A stretch of DNA of 6,231 bases from an uncultured Granulicatella sp. (lineage in GTDB: Bacteria > Bacillota > Bacilli > Lactobacillales > Aerococcaceae), in the NCBI GenBank assembly GCA_947254045.1, contig CAMYBO010000082.1, positions 1 through 6,231 of the forward strand, written 5' to 3'. Within the stretch, counting starts at the first letter, position 1. Every line of letters begins with the position of its first letter. The position numbers and the translations under genes were made by a program. Under the pieces are notes generated by a model, which had not been told where the DNA came from, did no database searches, and saw nothing but the letters and a program-made list of their open reading frames with translations. Shown here one piece after another: positions 6,161-6,231 of the stretch.

Positions 6161-6190
6161 ATTATGCACCTTTTTGTTAGCGTTGTCAAT
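6161..6190 (-). promoter_or_regulatory. sigma-A promoter of the acetyltransferase-rbsK-rihC-carrier operon
   Basis: On the minus strand a consensus -35, TTGACA (6190-6185), is followed after 18 bases by a -10, CATAAT (6166-6161). Transcription would start near 6154, giving a leader of about 50 bases that contains the palindromic operator. It sits right after the terminator of the preceding gene. This is the best promoter in the window. Confidence 0.85.
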
Positions 6191-6199
6191 TCTAAATTA

Positions 6200-6231
6200 A
6201 AAAATGAGCACATAATTCTTATGTACTCATT
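6200..6231 (-). terminator. rho-independent terminator of a gene beyond the right edge
   Basis: On the minus strand, ATGAGTACATAA (6231-6220) pairs with TTATGTGCTCAT (6216-6205) through 12 pairs including one G-U, around a 3-base loop. A run of six T follows (6205-6200 read as A on the plus strand). It may extend past the window. It would end a minus-strand transcript coming from the right and insulate the operon promoter that follows it. Confidence 0.8.

Overview
The window looks like chromosomal DNA of a low-GC Gram-positive bacterium (Firmicutes, most likely Lactobacillales such as Enterococcus and relatives). This rests on strong AGGAG-type ribosome binding sites, tightly packed and overlapping genes, AT-rich sequence, and protein types familiar from that group. 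The genus cannot be fixed from the sequence. UGA is used as a stop codon (tadA and the AI-2E gene end in it), so the standard bacterial code applies.

All well-supported genes lie on the minus strand in two transcription units, so transcription runs right to left. The right-hand unit (about 6190 down to 2430) opens with a strong promoter (TTGACA / CATAAT) followed by a perfect 16-bp palindromic operator of LacI-family type. It then encodes a GNAT acetyltransferase, a ribokinase (rbsK), a RihC-like nucleoside hydrolase and a DcuC-family membrane carrier, and ends at a clear rho-independent terminator. Adjacent genes overlap or are separated by 1-11 bases, so this is almost certainly one operon. 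The reading that fits best is nucleoside salvage: the carrier imports a nucleoside (inference), the hydrolase splits it to base plus ribose, and ribokinase makes ribose 5-phosphate. The acetyltransferase has no obvious place in this pathway.

The left-hand unit (about 2420 down to 252) has its own promoter just after that terminator. It encodes a low-molecular-weight protein tyrosine phosphatase, an AI-2E-family membrane protein and the essential tRNA adenosine deaminase TadA. Its genes overlap by 1 and 14 bases. It ends in a terminator whose hairpin includes the last codons of tadA. The first 170 bases hold a plus-strand open stretch with no usable start, possibly a decayed gene end. The rightmost bases hold the terminator of a further minus-strand gene outside the window.

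The points most worth a second look are a 17-base poly-A tract inside the nucleoside hydrolase gene (possible slippage or contingency switch, or an assembly artefact), a DcuC-type carrier in a nucleoside operon, the operator design, and a Tyr where characterised nucleoside hydrolases usually carry an active-site His. By eye, parts of the right-hand operon are visibly more AT-rich than the tadA side.
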